The position numbers and the translations under genes are program-made. Shown here piece by piece: positions 17,000 to 24,840 of a stretch of 64,000 nucleotides of DNA (position 1 is the stretch's first letter; every line of letters begins with the position of its first letter). The DNA is from Mycobacteriaceae bacterium (GTDB taxonomy: Bacteria; Actinomycetota; Actinomycetes; Mycobacteriales; Mycobacteriaceae), in contig JAQYQB010000012.1 of assembly GCA_028726465.1 (NCBI GenBank), forward strand, positions 124,001 through 188,000. The letters are read 5' to 3'. A model generated the notes under the pieces. It searched no databases. It was not told the origin of the DNA and saw nothing but the letters and a program-made list of their open reading frames with translations.

Positions 17000-18330
17000 T
17001 GTCTGAGTTCACGACATATTTGACACCCTGTTCCTGCGACGGCAGTCCTGATACTTGACAGGTGAGTCGGGACATGTTTGACACCATGAACAGTCCCAAC
17101 CGTAACCTCGCCATCGTCAAAGCAGTCCGTGAGCAAAAGCGAAGCCCATCACAAGTAACCAAGCAATTCGGCATCTCTCGCCAACGCGTCTACCAAATCC
17201 TCAACGCCTTCGACACCGGCGGCACCGACGCCATCGCGCCAAAATCCCGCGCCCCACGCACTCACCCCAAGCCGTGCCAGACACCGTGCGCAAAGACATC
17301 ATCGCCATCCGAAAACAACTCACACGCCACGGACTCGACGCAGGCCCAGAAACCATTGCCTACCACCTGCAACAAGACGGCAAACGAGTCCCTTCAACCT
17401 CGACAATCCGCCGCATCCTCACCACAGCAGGACTTATTCACCCCAGCACCCAAGAAGACGCCCAAAAGCTCTTTCATCCGCTTTGAAGCGGCCATGCCCA
17501 ACGAATGCTGGCAGGCTGACATCACCCACCTGTACCTAGCAGACACCACCCGCATCGAAGTCCTTGACTTCCTCGACGACCACTCCCGTTACCTCCTATC
17601 AATCACCGCAGCCCCAGCCTTTAGCGGCACACAAGTCGCCGAGGAACTATCACGCCTGATAACTGAATACGGACCGCCAGCATCCACCCTCACCGACAAC
17701 GGCCTCGTCTTTACCGCCCGCCTAGCAGGGCGCAAAGGTGGACGAAACGCCTTTGAAAAAGTCCTCACCACCAACAAAATCCAACAGAAAAACGGCCGGC
17801 CAGGACATCCCCAAACCCAAGGAAAAATCGAGCGCTTCCACCAAACACTCAAAAAATGGATCACTGCCCGCCCACTCGCTAAAACCGTTGCTGAACTGCA
17901 GAAACGCCTTGACGAATTCCGCGATTACTACAACACCACACGCCCCCACAAAGCCCTAGGCCGACGCACCCCACACCAAGCCTACACCACCGGCGCCAAA
18001 GCCAGCCCAGCCCACAACCCAACACAAGAATGGCGCACCAGAAACGACGTCGTCTGGGACAACGGCAAAACCACCGTGCGCTACGCCGGCAAACTCTTCC
18101 ACCTAGGCATCGGCCGCCAATGGAAAAGACAGAAAATCCTCATGGTCATCGCCGACAACCACGTCATCACATCACTAGCCGAAACTGGCGAAGTCATCAC
18201 CGAGCACTACATCGATACCAGCCGCAACTATCAAAAGCCCTACTGGAAACAAACAGACCCACACTTAGCCCCAGAACAAAAAGAAACTGAGATGCCGGTT
18301 TGTCAACCATGTCGCGACTCATGACAATTG
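17000..18330 (+). mobile_element. IS481-family insertion sequence
   Basis: An element of about 1.33 kb. The left end TGTCTGAGTTCACGACATAT and the right end, whose reverse complement is TGTCATGAGTCGCGACATGG, form an imperfect terminal inverted repeat of about 26 bp. A second IR-like block is present inside the left end (17056-17083). The right IR ends at 18326 and the tRNA-Arg(ACG) CCA begins at 18331, so the right boundary is 18326-18330. The flanks do not match each other, but the right flank matches the 13-bp piece beside the remnant at 10214. Confidence 0.85.
17086..18324 (+). pseudogene. IS481-family transposase with two compensating frameshifts
   Basis: A DDE transposase of the IS481 family. 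The N-terminal helix-turn-helix is SPSQVTKQFGISRQRVYQIL; the catalytic core has D in WQADITHLYL, D in STLTDNG and E in GKIERFHQTL. Between 17269 and about 17448 the open frame encodes a low-complexity Pro/Ser/Thr stretch. The family sequence (KQLTRHGLDAGPETIAYHL, STIRRILTTAGL) is instead in the next frame. This fits loss of one C from a run at 17265-17268 and gain of one base near 17445-17450. About 60 residues of the second DNA-binding domain are therefore scrambled and the product is probably inactive, although the frame stays open throughout. Sequencing error at the C run is the alternative. Confidence 0.8.
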
Positions 18331-18404
18331 GTGCGCCCGGAGGGATTCGAACCCCCAACCTTCTGATCCGTAGTCAGATGCTCTATCCGTTGAGCCACGG
18401 GCGC
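18329..18404 (-). tRNA. tRNA-Arg(ACG)
   Basis: On the minus strand the acceptor GCGCCCG pairs with CGGGCGC, the discriminator is A and CCA is encoded. The loop CTACGGA gives anticodon ACG, whose first base is the substrate of TadA. The gene is intact although an IS abuts its 3' end. Confidence 0.97.
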
Positions 18405-18525
18405 ATGTTGCCTAACTCGAAGAACTGCTGTTCTCTCGGCAACGAAGAATTACTATACCCGTCCTTGTGGCGAGTACCAAAACGCCAGCTTATTGCACAT
18501 AAACCGGCGTTTCGGAGGCGGGTTT

Positions 18526-20109
18526 TTACAAGACCATCCCGAAGACGGGGACGGCAATGAAATAGGTCGCCAGGGTCACCAGGACCAGGGCGATGACGTT
18601 GAGCCAGAGGCCGCCCTTGAGCATCTCGCCGATGGTGACGTAGCCGGAGCCGTAGGCGATGGCGTTCGGCGGGGTAGCCACCGGCATCATGAAGGCACAG
18701 GTGGCCACGAGCGCGACCGGGACGGTCAGGATCATCACGTTGATGGCGGCCGCGTCGGTCAGGCCGATACCGACGGCCACGCCGCCCATAATCGGCAGGA
18801 AGGTCGCGGCGGTGGCGGTGTTCGAGGTGAACTCGGTGAGCACCAGCACCAGCGCGGCGACAGCGGCCACGAGGAGGAAGAGCGGCAGGACCTGCAGGCC
18901 CTTGGCCATCTCACCGACCCACAGGGACAGCCCGGACTTGGTGAACATGGCGGACAGCGACAGGCCGCCACCGAAGAGCAGGAGCACGTCCCAGGGCAGC
19001 TCGTTGGCGGTCTTCCAGTCCAGCAGGCGCACACCGTTCTTGCTATCGGCGGGCAGCAGGAAGAGCAGCAGGCCGGCGATGATTCCGACGATCGCGTCGT
19101 CGTAGCCGACCTCCCAGCCCTGCCAGTCGATGAGCAGCGGGACGAAGACCCACGAGATGGCGGCCAGCGCGAAGATGATGGCGACGCGGATCTGCGGGGC
19201 GGTCCACGGGCCCATGTCCTTGATCTCCTGGTCGATGAGCTCCTTACCGCCCGGGATCTGTTTCATCTCCGGCGGGAAGACGGTAATCAGCACGACCCAG
19301 GCCAGGAAGGTGAAGATGATGGCCACCGGCATGCCGACCAGCATCCACTGGGCGAAGCCGATCTCAATGCCGTGGGTTTCCTTCATGTAGCCGGCCAGCA
19401 GCAGGTTCGGCGGGGTACCGATGAGGGTACCCAGGGAGCCGATGGAGGCCGAGTAGGCAATCGCCAACATCAGGACGGTGGCGAACCGCTTCTGGTTCTT
19501 CATGCCGCCCACCGTGTCGGCGGTCAGCTGCAGCACGGACATGCCGATGGGCAGCATGACCACCGCGGTCGCGGTGTTGGAGACCCACATGGACAAAAAG
19601 CCGGTGGAGATCATGAAGCCCAGGATGAGGCGCTTGGGCGAGGTGCCCACCAGCTTGACCACCATCAGCGCCATGCGCCGGTGGACGTTCCAGCGCTGCA
19701 GCGACAGCGCGACGAGGAAGCCGCCCAAGAACAGGAAGATGGTGGACGAGGCGTACGGCGAGGACACGTCGGAAATCTCACCGACCCCGGCCAGCGGGAA
19801 GATAGCCAGCGGGATGAGCGCGGTCGCCGCCAGCGGCAGGGCCTCGGTCATCCACCAGGCACCCATCAGGATGGTCACCGCCGCGACGGTGCGCAGGGCC
19901 ATGTGGCTGTAGTCCGCGTCCGGATCCGCGCCGCTGGAGTTCATCACGGTCTCCACCGAGCTGGCCGGAAAGATGAAGAAGACGATGATGGCGAGCGCGA
20001 GGCCGCCGACGATCCCGATGAGCTGGCGGCGCAGTTCACCCTTCTTGACGCCTTTGTCCTCTTCGCCTTCTGGGTGGGCGGTGGACTCGTGAGTCTGTGG
20101 AGTTGTCAT
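18526..20109 (-). CDS. SLC13/DASS-family C4-dicarboxylate transporter
   Basis: A 527-residue divalent anion:sodium symporter family protein, homologous to the corynebacterial dicarboxylate carrier DccT/SdcS that takes up succinate, fumarate and malate with Na+. It has 11-12 helices. The two duplicated Ser-Asn-Thr sites that bind Na+ and carboxylate are visible in WVSNTATAVVMLP and FTSNTATAATFLP, and the helix STIFLFLGGFLVALSLQRW is typical. The N-terminal 30 residues are charged and cytoplasmic. It is transcribed alone; the upstream region (20110-20230) holds short inverted repeats, including a loose CRP/GlxR-like GTGTCACATATGCCAC that I cannot confirm. Confidence 0.88.
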   Translation of the reverse strand: MTTPQTHESTAHPEGEEDKGVKKGELRRQLIGIVGGLALAIIVFFIFPASSVETVMNSSGADPDADYSHMALRTVAAVTILMGAWWMTEALPLAATALIPLAIFPLAGVGEISDVSSPYASSTIFLFLGGFLVALSLQRWNVHRRMALMVVKLVGTSPKRLILGFMISTGFLSMWVSNTATAVVMLPIGMSVLQLTADTVGGMKNQKRFATVLMLAIAYSASIGSLGTLIGTPPNLLLAGYMKETHGIEIGFAQWMLVGMPVAIIFTFLAWVVLITVFPPEMKQIPGGKELIDQEIKDMGPWTAPQIRVAIIFALAAISWVFVPLLIDWQGWEVGYDDAIVGIIAGLLLFLLPADSKNGVRLLDWKTANELPWDVLLLFGGGLSLSAMFTKSGLSLWVGEMAKGLQVLPLFLLVAAVAALVLVLTEFTSNTATAATFLPIMGGVAVGIGLTDAAAINVMILTVPVALVATCAFMMPVATPPNAIAYGSGYVTIGEMLKGGLWLNVIALVLVTLATYFIAVPVFGMVL

Positions 20110-20332
20110 GGGGAAACACCAATCTGTAAGACTGAGATATCGCGACTAGGTGATATAGCGCCTAGGTGTGCGCATATGGGGTAAGGAAACAAACGACACT
20201 TTGTTGCCTAATGTGGGGAACTTTACAAAACTTGTGTCACATATGCCACAACCTGGCCGCCTAGCCACCCCCGAAAACGGCCCGCGCGGGGCCGCCTCGA
20301 CATCCGCTTAAGCCCGGTAACTCCCCCGGCCC

Positions 20333-21697
20333 CTAAATGCCCAGGACAGCCTTGGCGATGAAGAAGTAGATGATGAGGCCGGTGGCGTCGCAGAAGGTGG
20401 AGATGAACGGGTTGGAAAAGACCGCCGGGTCCGCGCCCACGGCCTTGGCCAGGATAGGCATCATGCCGCCCACCGTGGCGGACATGGAACAGACCAAGAA
20501 CAGCGTGATCCCGATGACCAGGCCGATGTCGAAGTCGTAGGCCAGCGTGGCCAGGCCGACGCCGAGCAGACCGAGCACCGCGCCCAGCAGCATGCCCACG
20601 CGCAGCTCGCGCCACATTACCGCCAGGATGTCCTGTTTTCGCACGTCGCCCAGCGCCAGCGCGCGGGTGACGGTGGTGGCGGCCTGGTTGCCGGTATTGC
20701 CGCCGGTACCGGTCAGCAGCGGGATGAACAGGCTGAGCACCACGGCGGCCGCGAGGGTCTCCTCGAAGGCGTCGAGCACCTGGACGGTCAACAGGGCGGA
20801 GACCGCCAGCACCAACAGCCAGACGATGCGCGAGCGCACCAGCTTCAGCAGCGGGGTGGACATATACGGCTGCTGCAGGGCCTCAGTACCACCGGCGCGG
20901 GCGCTATCCTCGGAGTCCTCTTCCTCCACGATGTCCGTGGCGTCGTCCCACGTCAGCAGGCCGACCAGGCGCTTGGATTCGTCGACGATCGGCATCGCCA
21001 GCAAGTCCAGGGGCAAAAACCAACGGGCGGTTTCCTCCGCGTCGTCGTAGGCATAGGCGAAGACCGGCTCGCGCATCAGGTCCTCGACCATGCGGTTGCC
21101 GCGGGCCATGAAGAGCTCGCGGAAGCTGACCACGCCGACCAAGCGGCGGTCCTTGCGGGTGACCGGCAGGGTGTAGATGGTCTCGACGGCATCGGCAGTA
21201 GCGCGCAGCTTGGCCAGGGCCTCGTCCACGGTCATCTCCCGGTAGATCTCCGGGACCTCCGGGGACATGCGGCGGCCGACCGAGCCCTTCGGGTAGCCCA
21301 GCACGACGCCGGTAACGTCCCGCTCGGTCTTGTCCAGCGAGCGCAGCAGGCGATCTGCGATCTCTGCGGGCAGCTCGTCCAGCAGGGAGACTCGGTCGTC
21401 CGGGTCGAGCTCGTCGAAGAAGGCGTAGACGTCGGCGTTGCCCAGCTCGTCGATGATATCGGCCTGGTGCGCGGAGTCCAGCGCGTCAAAGACCTCGATG
21501 GACTTCTCCCGCGGCAACAGGCGCAGCACCACGGCCGCGCGGACGTTGTTCTGGCGCTCGACCAGCGCCACGATGTCCTGGATGGGAGGCGTGTCTAGGA
21601 GCCTTTGCATGTCCGGCGCCGCTTTCGGATCGATTTCCCCTTCGGTCCGCAGCAATTCCTCTAGCCGATCGATGGCCTCGTCTACCGAGTTGCTCAT
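20333..21697 (-). CDS. mgtE: Magnesium transporter MgtE
   Basis: A 454-residue MgtE magnesium channel. It has an N-terminal superhelical MgtE_N domain (about 1-125, with repeats such as LLDELPAEIADRLLRSL), a CBS pair (about 130-255) that senses cytoplasmic Mg2+, a connecting helix and five membrane helices containing GTGGNTGNQ and ATVGGMMPILAKAVGADPAV. Acidic residues that line the Mg2+ sensor are abundant in the CBS/N interface. The start at 21697 follows GGAGGTGG; a start nine codons upstream lacks a ribosome site. I see no clear Mg2+ riboswitch in the short upstream region. Confidence 0.93.
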   Translation of the reverse strand: MSNSVDEAIDRLEELLRTEGEIDPKAAPDMQRLLDTPPIQDIVALVERQNNVRAAVVLRLLPREKSIEVFDALDSAHQADIIDELGNADVYAFFDELDPDDRVSLLDELPAEIADRLLRSLDKTERDVTGVVLGYPKGSVGRRMSPEVPEIYREMTVDEALAKLRATADAVETIYTLPVTRKDRRLVGVVSFRELFMARGNRMVEDLMREPVFAYAYDDAEETARWFLPLDLLAMPIVDESKRLVGLLTWDDATDIVEEEDSEDSARAGGTEALQQPYMSTPLLKLVRSRIVWLLVLAVSALLTVQVLDAFEETLAAAVVLSLFIPLLTGTGGNTGNQAATTVTRALALGDVRKQDILAVMWRELRVGMLLGAVLGLLGVGLATLAYDFDIGLVIGITLFLVCSMSATVGGMMPILAKAVGADPAVFSNPFISTFCDATGLIIYFFIAKAVLGI

Positions 21698-21886
21698 ACC
21701 CGCCACCTCCCTTGATATCCACACTGATTGGCGTTGGTTTGGTGCCGGGATTCCCGGCGTGCCTTGCTAAGAATAAACCCAAAGTGCGGAATTTGGGCAA
21801 CGGACGCGACTGCCAGCCTTTTGCGCCTTTCGATGCACCGCATCAACCGGCCAAAGCGCCGGCGGTCCCGGTGTAGTCTATGGCCC

Positions 21887-22849
21887 ATGCCCACTCCGAC
21901 CATTAACGTCAGCGCCGTCATTTTCCGCAACCGCACCGGCCAGGTGCTCACCGTCCGCAAGGCCGGCACCGAGCTCTTCCAGTTCCCCGGTGGGAAGCCG
22001 GAGCCGGGCGAAAACGCCCGTCAGGCCGCGGTGCGCGAGGTGGCCGAGGAGCTGGGCGTGGAACTTGCCGGCGCGGCGTTGAAGGAGCTCGGCACGTTTA
22101 ACGCCCCGGCGGCCCACGAGGCCGGGTACGCCGTGTCCGCCGCGGTCTTTAGCTACCCCTACGAGGTTTCCGCCCAGGCCAGCCACGAGATCGCCGAGCT
22201 GGCCTGGGTCAACCCGCACGCGCCGGACAAGCCGCTCGCCCCGCTGCTGGCCGAGGAGGTTTTCCCGGCGCTGGCGGCAAGATCCGCGCCGCACTCAGTC
22301 GCGGTGTACACCGGCGCGAGCACCGGCACGGACCCGCACAACCTGGAGCTGGCGCGGGAGCTGGGCACCGCGCTGGGCACCCACGGGGTGCGCCTTATCT
22401 ACGGCGGCGGCAAGGTCGGGCTGATGGGCGCGGTGGCGGACGCCGCCCACGCCGCCGGCGCGCCCATCACCGGGGTCATCCCCCAGCACCTGGTCGACGG
22501 CGAAATCGCCCACCCGGGCCTCGACCGGCTGGAGGTAGTAGAGACCATGCACGAGCGCAAGCAGCGCATGAGCGATCTGGCCGAGGCCTGCGTGGCTCTG
22601 CCGGGCGGCGCCGGGACCTTGGACGAGTTCTTCGACGTCTGGACCCGCCAGCAGCTGGGCCTGCACGCCACGCCCCTGGCCCTGTTCGGCGCGGCCTTCT
22701 GGGCCCCACTGGTGGACCTGCTGGACCACCTGGTGGAGCAGGGCCTGGTGCGCGCTGCCGACCGAGACAGCCTCATCGTGGCGGACACCGCCGAGGAGCT
22801 CTTCGCCCAGCTGGACCGCTGGGTCGCGCCCCGGCCCAAGTGGTCCTAA
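21887..22849 (+). CDS. Nudix hydrolase-LOG phosphoribohydrolase fusion
   Basis: A 320-residue two-domain protein. Residues 1-130 are a Nudix hydrolase with the box starting GGKPEPGENARQAAVREV and continuing AEELGV. Residues 140-320 are a LOG (TIGR00730, lysine-decarboxylase-like Rossmann) domain with YGGGKVGLMG, MHERKQRM and LPGGAGTLDEFF, the nucleotide-binding and catalytic motifs of cytokinin-activating phosphoribohydrolases. LOG enzymes split nucleoside 5'-monophosphates into base and ribose 5-phosphate; a Nudix domain that makes monophosphates could feed it. The ATG at 21887 lies close behind TAGTCTAT (possible -10, leaderless); a longer upstream frame is not conserved-looking. It is transcribed divergently from mgtE. 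Confidence 0.85.
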   Translation: MPTPTINVSAVIFRNRTGQVLTVRKAGTELFQFPGGKPEPGENARQAAVREVAEELGVELAGAALKELGTFNAPAAHEAGYAVSAAVFSYPYEVSAQASHEIAELAWVNPHAPDKPLAPLLAEEVFPALAARSAPHSVAVYTGASTGTDPHNLELARELGTALGTHGVRLIYGGGKVGLMGAVADAAHAAGAPITGVIPQHLVDGEIAHPGLDRLEVVETMHERKQRMSDLAEACVALPGGAGTLDEFFDVWTRQQLGLHATPLALFGAAFWAPLVDLLDHLVEQGLVRAADRDSLIVADTAEELFAQLDRWVAPRPKWS

Positions 22850-22863
22850 TCAGCCGCCCGCGC

Positions 22864-24366
22864 CTAGCGCCGGCGCCCCACCCGGTCGGCCACGCCGAAG
22901 CCCAGGGCCGCCAGGCAGACCGCGGTAATCATGGCGAAGCCCATGATGATGGCCCCGGGCCAATCGGCGTCGGTGTTGCCCAGGGTGGCGAAGACGATGG
23001 CGGTGGTCACCGCCAGGCCAACCGCGGTGCCGATTCGCTGCCCGGTCTGCATGACCGCGCCGGAGGAGCCGGCGTAGTTGGCGGGCACTTCGGCCAGCGT
23101 CAGCGTCTGGTTCGGGGAAACCACCGCGCCCTGGCCGGCGCCAACGAAGCACAGGGTGAGCACCAGCCACCACTCGCTGACGGACCAGTGCGTGGTCCCC
23201 CAAATCACCGCGATGGTCGTCACCAGACCGAAGAGCGTGGTCAGCATGCCGATAATCACCACGCGCCGCCCGTAGACCGAGACGCTCTTGCCGGCCAGGG
23301 TGGCGGTCACGGAGTTCAGCAGCGCCGAGGGTAGGCCCACGCAGCCGGCCACCAGCGCGGAGTAGCCCAGCCCGTTCTGGAAGTACAGCGCGACCAGCAC
23401 CCAGATGCTGGTAATGCCCATGAACCACAGCGTCGCGATGATGGTGCCGTTGCGGAAGGTAAAGGTCTGGAAGATACCCAGGTCCACCATCGGCTCGTGG
23501 CCGGTGGACTTGTGGTGGCGCTCCCAGGCCACCCAGATGGCCACGCAGACCGCCCCGGCCGGCAGGAGGGCCCAGACCCACCGCGAGCCGGAGGATTCCA
23601 CGAACGGGAAGAGCACGCACAGCACCGCCAGCCCCAGCAGCAGCGCGCCGACCGGGTCAAGGGACTTAAACGCCTGCCACGCGCCGACCTTCTCCCCGGC
23701 GCTGTCGCGCACCCTAGAAAACAGCGGCCGCGGGAACCACATGAGCCCTAAGACGATGGCCAGAAGCCCGATGGGGAAATTGACCAGCATGGTCAGGCGC
23801 CAGCCCAGGTCCGCGCCGCCGATGCGGATGAGGAAGCCGCCCAGCACCGGCCCGATGGCCACCGCCACACCCACGGTGGAGCCGAAGTAGCCGAAGGCCC
23901 TGCCGCGCTCCGCGCCGCGGAAGTACTGCTGGATCATGCCCACGCCCTGCGGGTTGAGCAGGCCCGCGCCCACCCCCTGGATGAAGCGGGAGAGGTTGAG
24001 CGACTCGGCGTTCGGCGCAAACCCCGCCGAGGCGCTGGCCAGGGTGTAGATCGCAATGCCGCCGAGGAAGATGCCGCCGCGGCCCACCAGGTCCCCGGCG
24101 CGCCCGGCGGCCACCAGCACCACGCCGAAGGTGAGCGCGTAACCGGACAGCACCCACTGCACGTCGGAGTCGCTGGCGTCCAGGCCGGCCTGGATGGACG
24201 GCAGGGCCACGTTGACGATGGACACGCTAATCAGCGACATGAAGATCGCGACAAGCAGGACGATGAGCACGCGCCACCGGGCGGGATCCTGCCCGGCCGG
24301 GTACTCCGAGGCATTCGCCTCCGATACTGTAGATGCGTCGTTGTCTAAGCGCCCGGATTTTGTCAT
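22864..24366 (-). CDS. MFS drug-efflux transporter (DHA2, 14 helices)
   Basis: A 500-residue major facilitator of the EmrB/QacA (DHA2) family that extrudes toxic or lipophilic compounds by proton antiport. Motif A appears as GRAGDLVGRGGIF, and motif C-like VAIGPVLGGFLI marks an antiporter. The first helix reads VLIVLLVAIFMSLISVSIVN and GALLLGLAVLCVLFPFV is one of the extra central helices. I start it at the ATG at 24366, a few nt behind a TATAAG box on the minus strand; the 19 codons upstream do not look membrane-protein-like. It converges with the Nudix-LOG gene. Confidence 0.85.
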   Translation of the reverse strand: MTKSGRLDNDASTVSEANASEYPAGQDPARWRVLIVLLVAIFMSLISVSIVNVALPSIQAGLDASDSDVQWVLSGYALTFGVVLVAAGRAGDLVGRGGIFLGGIAIYTLASASAGFAPNAESLNLSRFIQGVGAGLLNPQGVGMIQQYFRGAERGRAFGYFGSTVGVAVAIGPVLGGFLIRIGGADLGWRLTMLVNFPIGLLAIVLGLMWFPRPLFSRVRDSAGEKVGAWQAFKSLDPVGALLLGLAVLCVLFPFVESSGSRWVWALLPAGAVCVAIWVAWERHHKSTGHEPMVDLGIFQTFTFRNGTIIATLWFMGITSIWVLVALYFQNGLGYSALVAGCVGLPSALLNSVTATLAGKSVSVYGRRVVIIGMLTTLFGLVTTIAVIWGTTHWSVSEWWLVLTLCFVGAGQGAVVSPNQTLTLAEVPANYAGSSGAVMQTGQRIGTAVGLAVTTAIVFATLGNTDADWPGAIIMGFAMITAVCLAALGFGVADRVGRRR

Positions 24367-24435
24367 TACACTACTTATACTCTGCTCGCGCAGATTCGCA
24401 ATCCGCCGGGACAAGGCCTGCACAAAGCCAAAAAC

Positions 24436-24474
24436 GCCCGCGTTCCGAGGAATAAACTACCTCGGAGCGCGGGC
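24436..24474 (-). terminator. Terminator of tRNA-Ser(GCT)
   Basis: A 15-bp stem (GCCCGCGTTCCGAGG with CCTCGGAGCGCGGGC) is followed on the minus strand by a T run. Confidence 0.85.
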
Positions 24475-24485
24475 TATAAATGCGG

Positions 24486-24574
24486 CGGAGACGAGAGGAT
24501 TTGAACCTCCGGCCCTCCGTTAAGAGGGCAACTCATTAGCAGTGAGCCCCATTCGGCCGCTCTGGCACGTCTCC
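24486..24574 (-). tRNA. tRNA-Ser(GCT)
   Basis: On the minus strand GGAGACG pairs with CGTCTCC and the discriminator is G. The loop CTGCTAA gives anticodon GCT, and there is a long variable arm. CCA is not encoded (CCG follows). Confidence 0.97.
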
Positions 24575-24840
24575 AACGTAAAACGTGGTGCTACTAGCTA
24601 GCGCGAACCAGCCATCGCACCATGAGTTACGAAGATTTAGGGTACCTGTTAACCAAAACAGAAACAAACTCGCCCCTCCCTACCATCCCGGCAGCGCCCG
24701 CCAGACCCACAAGCCAGGACAATTCCGCTAGAAATAGTGACCCAGCGCACTTTTCGCGGCATAATCGGAAGGCAGGACGTCCACAGCACGAGCCACCACC
24801 CCGCGCCGTGCTGGCGCACCTTAACCGGAAAGGATTTTTC

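Noticed and set aside
10201..18343. Classical tRNA-integrated genomic island with attL/attR made by a tyrosine integrase
   Set aside because: No integrase gene is present, and both 13-bp repeats lie directly against ends of the same IS, which explains them as target-site duplications.
20226..20260. GlxR/CRP-type binding site upstream of the dicarboxylate transporter
   Set aside because: GTGTCACATATGCCAC is only a loose palindrome with the wrong spacing for the usual TGTGA-N6-TCACA pattern; not strong enough to list as a site.
21698..21886. Magnesium riboswitch before mgtE
   Set aside because: The region is under 200 nt, shared with a divergent promoter, and I could not find M-box-like paired elements.
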